A DNA stretch of 64,000 nucleotides. Origin: Gemmatimonadota bacterium (GTDB taxonomy: Bacteria; Gemmatimonadota; Gemmatimonadetes; Longimicrobiales; Gaopeijiaceae). The stretch is taken from positions 1-64,000 of the forward strand of contig JAJDUP010000047.1 of assembly GCA_022826565.1 (NCBI GenBank), in the 5' to 3' direction. Made by a program: the position numbers and the translations under genes. This document shows positions 63,702-64,000 of the stretch, piece after piece; position 1 is the stretch's first letter, and each line of letters opens with the position of its first letter. The notes beneath the pieces are model-generated. The model searched no databases. It worked only from the letters and a program-made list of their open reading frames with translations, and was not told the origin of the DNA.

Positions 63702-64000
63702 CAATGCCAGGCGTCCAGGCTGATCTGGCTCAGCGTCTGCTGCCGCTCCATCAGCGTGTTGACGTAGAAGAGGTTGAGGAATTCGTCATCGGGAGCCTCC
63801 TGGACGGCGGCCTCACCCGCCGCCACCAGCGCTTCGATCCCGGCCAGCCGCGCAACCGGGTCGCGGCGGGGCTGCTGCCCGTTTTCGGCGTAGAAGAGCT
63901 GCTGATACTCCCCGAACGCCCGTCTCCACTCGCTCTCGGCGGCCTCAACCGCCGTACGGGCGTCTTCGAGGGACGCCGGCGAGGCCACTCCGGCCCCGGA
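63701..64000 (-). CDS. C-terminal part of a probable anti-sigma factor or related protein (runs off right edge)
   Basis: Open to the window edge with no start inside that is clearly real; at least 99 residues. The end is helical and charged, with a pattern (RRDPVARLAGIEALVAAGEA, then NLFYVNTLMERQQTLSQ) reminiscent of the C-terminal helix pairs of some zinc-finger anti-sigma factors in this lineage. That is from memory and weak. Coupling to the PDZ gene (TGATG) suggests a small operon, perhaps headed by another sigma factor beyond the edge. Confidence 0.5.
   Translation of the reverse strand, partial: SGAGVASPASLEDARTAVEAAESEWRRAFGEYQQLFYAENGQQPRRDPVARLAGIEALVAAGEAAVQEAPDDEFLNLFYVNTLMERQQTLSQISLDAWH

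Overview
The window is 64 kb of GC-rich bacterial chromosome. I place it in the Gemmatimonadota by inference only. The grounds are gene content: four '6-bladed beta-propeller' lipoproteins carrying a GEGPG motif, SusC/SusD with tandem CocE-type hydrolases, a bacterial tricorn-like protease, ECF sigma-factor operons, PadR and BlaI/M56 modules, and many TTG/GTG starts. No rRNA, tRNA, CRISPR array or prophage was found.

Layout. 1-2.2 kb: the first codons of a probable transposase run off the left edge beside a beta-propeller gene that looks cut short at its 3' end, followed by a HigBA toxin-antitoxin pair. 2.2-7 kb: a small coiled-coil membrane protein, then a membrane protein, an ECF sigma factor and a membrane-spanning protein with a periplasmic propeller, overlapping in that order, and a propeller lipoprotein. 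7-11 kb: a tricorn-like protease and a ParDE pair. 11-26.6 kb: a long minus-strand catabolic region (serine hydrolase, SDR, M19-like dipeptidase, SusC, SusD, two tandem CocE/NonD hydrolases) beside a TRAP transporter (DctP convergent with DctQM). It reads as a system for binding, hydrolysing and importing small amides, esters or peptides and organic acids. 26.7-27.8 kb: a PadR regulator overlapping a membrane protein, with a likely operator.

27.9-41 kb is mostly housekeeping: GpmI, an EEP-family hydrolase, dihydroorotase, an NfuA-like protein, an SDR, a hendecad-repeat protein, glycyl-tRNA synthetase, a YheT-type hydrolase, an NSS transporter, endonuclease III and an HD protein. 41-44.2 kb: a three-gene operon BlaI - M56 peptidase - propeller lipoprotein, preceded by two operator dyads 21 bp apart. 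44-56 kb: a serine hydrolase, a MetS-like small subunit, CarB, a histone-deacetylase-like protein, a CcmH-like protein, an M24 peptidase, PriA and an HNH nuclease. 56-62.6 kb: a seven-gene operon that starts with an ECF sigma factor, a putative anti-sigma factor and an LTxxQ-type sensor and continues into a complete TolC/MacAB-type efflux system. The right edge holds a double-PDZ protein and the end of a probable anti-sigma protein.

The most interesting themes are the repeated coupling of beta-propellers to different transmembrane signalling modules (ECF/anti-sigma and BlaI/M56), a 36-nt palindromic element found both between genes and twice inside a reading frame, and AT-rich TGTAAT-type islands. 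All functional assignments come from reading motifs; no database search was run.
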